Source: Daejeonia sp002484105
GTDB lineage: Bacteria > Bacteroidota > Bacteroidia > Flavobacteriales > Weeksellaceae
Length of the DNA stretch: 64,000 nt
Assembly (NCBI RefSeq): GCF_051175565.1
Contig: NZ_CP195105.1
Location: forward strand, 2,976,001-3,040,000
Direction of reading: 5' to 3'
The notes under the pieces were generated by a model, which saw only the letters and a list, made by a program, of their open reading frames with translations, was not told where the DNA came from and did no database searches. Positions 63,106-64,000 of this stretch are shown here, one piece after another; the first letter of the stretch is position 1; each line of letters starts with the position of its first letter. Both the position numbers and the translations under genes were made by a program.

Positions 63106-63888
63106 ATGATACATGATCTTTCTGTACGGACGGTGACTGTCCTCCGTTATATTCTCCCGCTCCGCGAGGGTGGCTCTTTGCCCGCGCTGGCCGAAGCCGA
63201 TGATGGTTTCAAATACGTGCTGAAATTCCGCGGTGCCGGCCACGGTGTCAAAATGCTGATCTCGGAACTGCTGGGCGGCAAGATTGCCCAGGCGCTCGGG
63301 TTACAGATTCCGGAGATTGTTTTTGCCCATCTGGATGAAGATTTTGGGCGTACAGAAGGCGACGAGGAAATCCAGGATCTGCTGAAATTTTCGGAAGGTC
63401 TCAATCTTGGCCTTCATTACCTTTCCGGTGCCATTGCCTATGAACCCGGCATTAAAACAGATCCGCTGCTGGCATCAAAAATTGTCTGGATGGATGCCTT
63501 TACCACCAATATTGACCGCACCTTCAAAAATACCAATATGCTGTGGTGGCACCAAGAACTCTGGATTATCGACAATGGCGCTTCCTTCTATTTTCACCAT
63601 TCCTGGCAGAATTTTGATACGGCCGCCAAAACGCCGTTCAAGTATATTAAAGATCATGTTCTGCTTCCGCAGGCTACAAAACTTGACGAAGCAGATACCT
63701 TTGCAAAATCGGTACTGAATGATGATGTTTTCCGCGAAATCGTCAATCTGATTCCCGACGACTGGCTGCAGTGGAAGGATACGGACGAAACGCCCGAAGA
63801 AATACGAGAAGTGTATTTCAACTTCCTGAAAACAAGACTCGCCCATTCTGAAATTTTCTTAAACGAAGCGCAAAATGCAAGAGGATAA
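63106..63888 (+). CDS. HipA-like protein kinase
   Basis: 260 residues, shorter than E. coli HipA (about 440) and lacking its N-terminal domain. Kinase signs: FKYVLKFRGAGHGVKML (Lys40 ATP-binding), catalytic loop NIDRTFKNTN with Asp137, Asn142 and Asn144, and the metal-binding IIDNGASFYF (Asp156, in place of DFG). Active site looks intact. Overlaps a DUF3037 gene by 14 bp; no HipB-like HTH gene is next to it, so a classical toxin-antitoxin pair is unlikely. Confidence 0.88.
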   Translation: MIHDLSVRTVTVLRYILPLREGGSLPALAEADDGFKYVLKFRGAGHGVKMLISELLGGKIAQALGLQIPEIVFAHLDEDFGRTEGDEEIQDLLKFSEGLNLGLHYLSGAIAYEPGIKTDPLLASKIVWMDAFTTNIDRTFKNTNMLWWHQELWIIDNGASFYFHHSWQNFDTAAKTPFKYIKDHVLLPQATKLDEADTFAKSVLNDDVFREIVNLIPDDWLQWKDTDETPEEIREVYFNFLKTRLAHSEIFLNEAQNARG

Positions 63889-64000
63889 AATATACGAATA
63901 CGCCGTCGTACGACTGGTTCCGAAAGTTGAGCGCGAGGAGTTCTTCAACATCGGACTCGTGATGTTCTCCAAAAAAGAGCGGTACATCCGTGCTGGTTTT
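63875..64000 (+). CDS. DUF3037 domain protein, N-terminal part (runs off window)
   Basis: 42 residues visible from ATG 63875 to the window end. MQEDKIYEYAVVRLVPKVER and EEFFNIGLVMFSKKE match the start of DUF3037 proteins. The frame is open at the edge. It overlaps the HipA-like kinase gene by 14 bp, so translation is coupled; the two families recur together in many genomes as I recall. Function unknown. Confidence 0.8.
   Translation, partial: MQEDKIYEYAVVRLVPKVEREEFFNIGLVMFSKKERYIRAGF

Overview
The window looks like a chromosome segment of a Bacteroidota bacterium of class Flavobacteriia, most likely the Chryseobacterium group (Weeksellaceae). Supporting signs are moderate-to-low GC, many genes preceded by the Bacteroidota -7 box TAnnTTTG, many DUF families typical of flavobacteria (DUF4292, DUF4254, DUF6427, DUF3109, DUF5606, DUF4846), abundant lipoproteins and outer-membrane barrels, and bacillithiol synthesis by BshA. 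No tRNA, rRNA, CRISPR array or complete insertion sequence was seen. One RNase P RNA gene (rnpB) is present.

Layout. 1-2.3 kb: end of an outer-membrane barrel protein and a convergent propeller lipoprotein. 2.4-9.8 kb: a complete tripartite efflux operon (TetR regulator, TolC-like channel, HlyD-like adaptor, two ABC ATPases, two ABC-2 permeases), split by a 192-bp MITE-like element between adaptor and first ATPase. 9.9-18.7 kb: housekeeping genes (phosphoglycolate phosphatase-like, DUF779, tyrosine phosphatase, S15/CocE hydrolase, MazG, DUF5606, peptide deformylase, RuvX, SixA-like phosphatase) and a fused OPRT-OMPDC gene resembling eukaryotic UMP synthase. A possible small RNA lies upstream of ruvX. 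18.7-27 kb: DUF4846 protein, a barrel protein with a degenerate M1-peptidase domain, a large M16 protease and dihydroorotase. 27-34 kb: an envelope block (flippase, sugar nucleotidyltransferase, DUF4292 lipoprotein, EnvC-like factor, TatA, DUF4254, lipoprotein) and GTP cyclohydrolase II. 34-43 kb: DeoD, a lipoprotein, a GH3 hydrolase, the bshA-DUF2851-PspC-GNAT operon, a SIMPL protein and two carboxypeptidase-regulatory-like paralogues. 43-54.4 kb: a universal stress protein, DUF6427/DUF3109, an HD hydrolase, alpha/beta hydrolase, ribokinase, DUF4241, ValS, DUF1573, PPK2 and CPBP protease. 54.4-56.3 kb: rnpB and a succinate-semialdehyde-type dehydrogenase. 56.5-62.3 kb: a surface-glycan operon on the minus strand (phosphoglycosyl transferase, GT2, ATP-grasp, HAD, GT4) and a divergent GT2. 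62.3-64 kb: a secreted protein, a small ORF, and a HipA-like kinase overlapping a DUF3037 gene that runs off the window.

Functional links. Pyrimidine synthesis is represented by pyrC and the fused pyrE/pyrF. Surface glycan export and assembly is represented at 27-30 kb and 56-62 kb. The 57.7-60.3 kb genes are visibly more AT-rich than those on either side, as expected of an exchanged glycan cassette. Where a -7 box sits immediately upstream, it was used to choose translation starts; several chosen starts are TTG or GTG.
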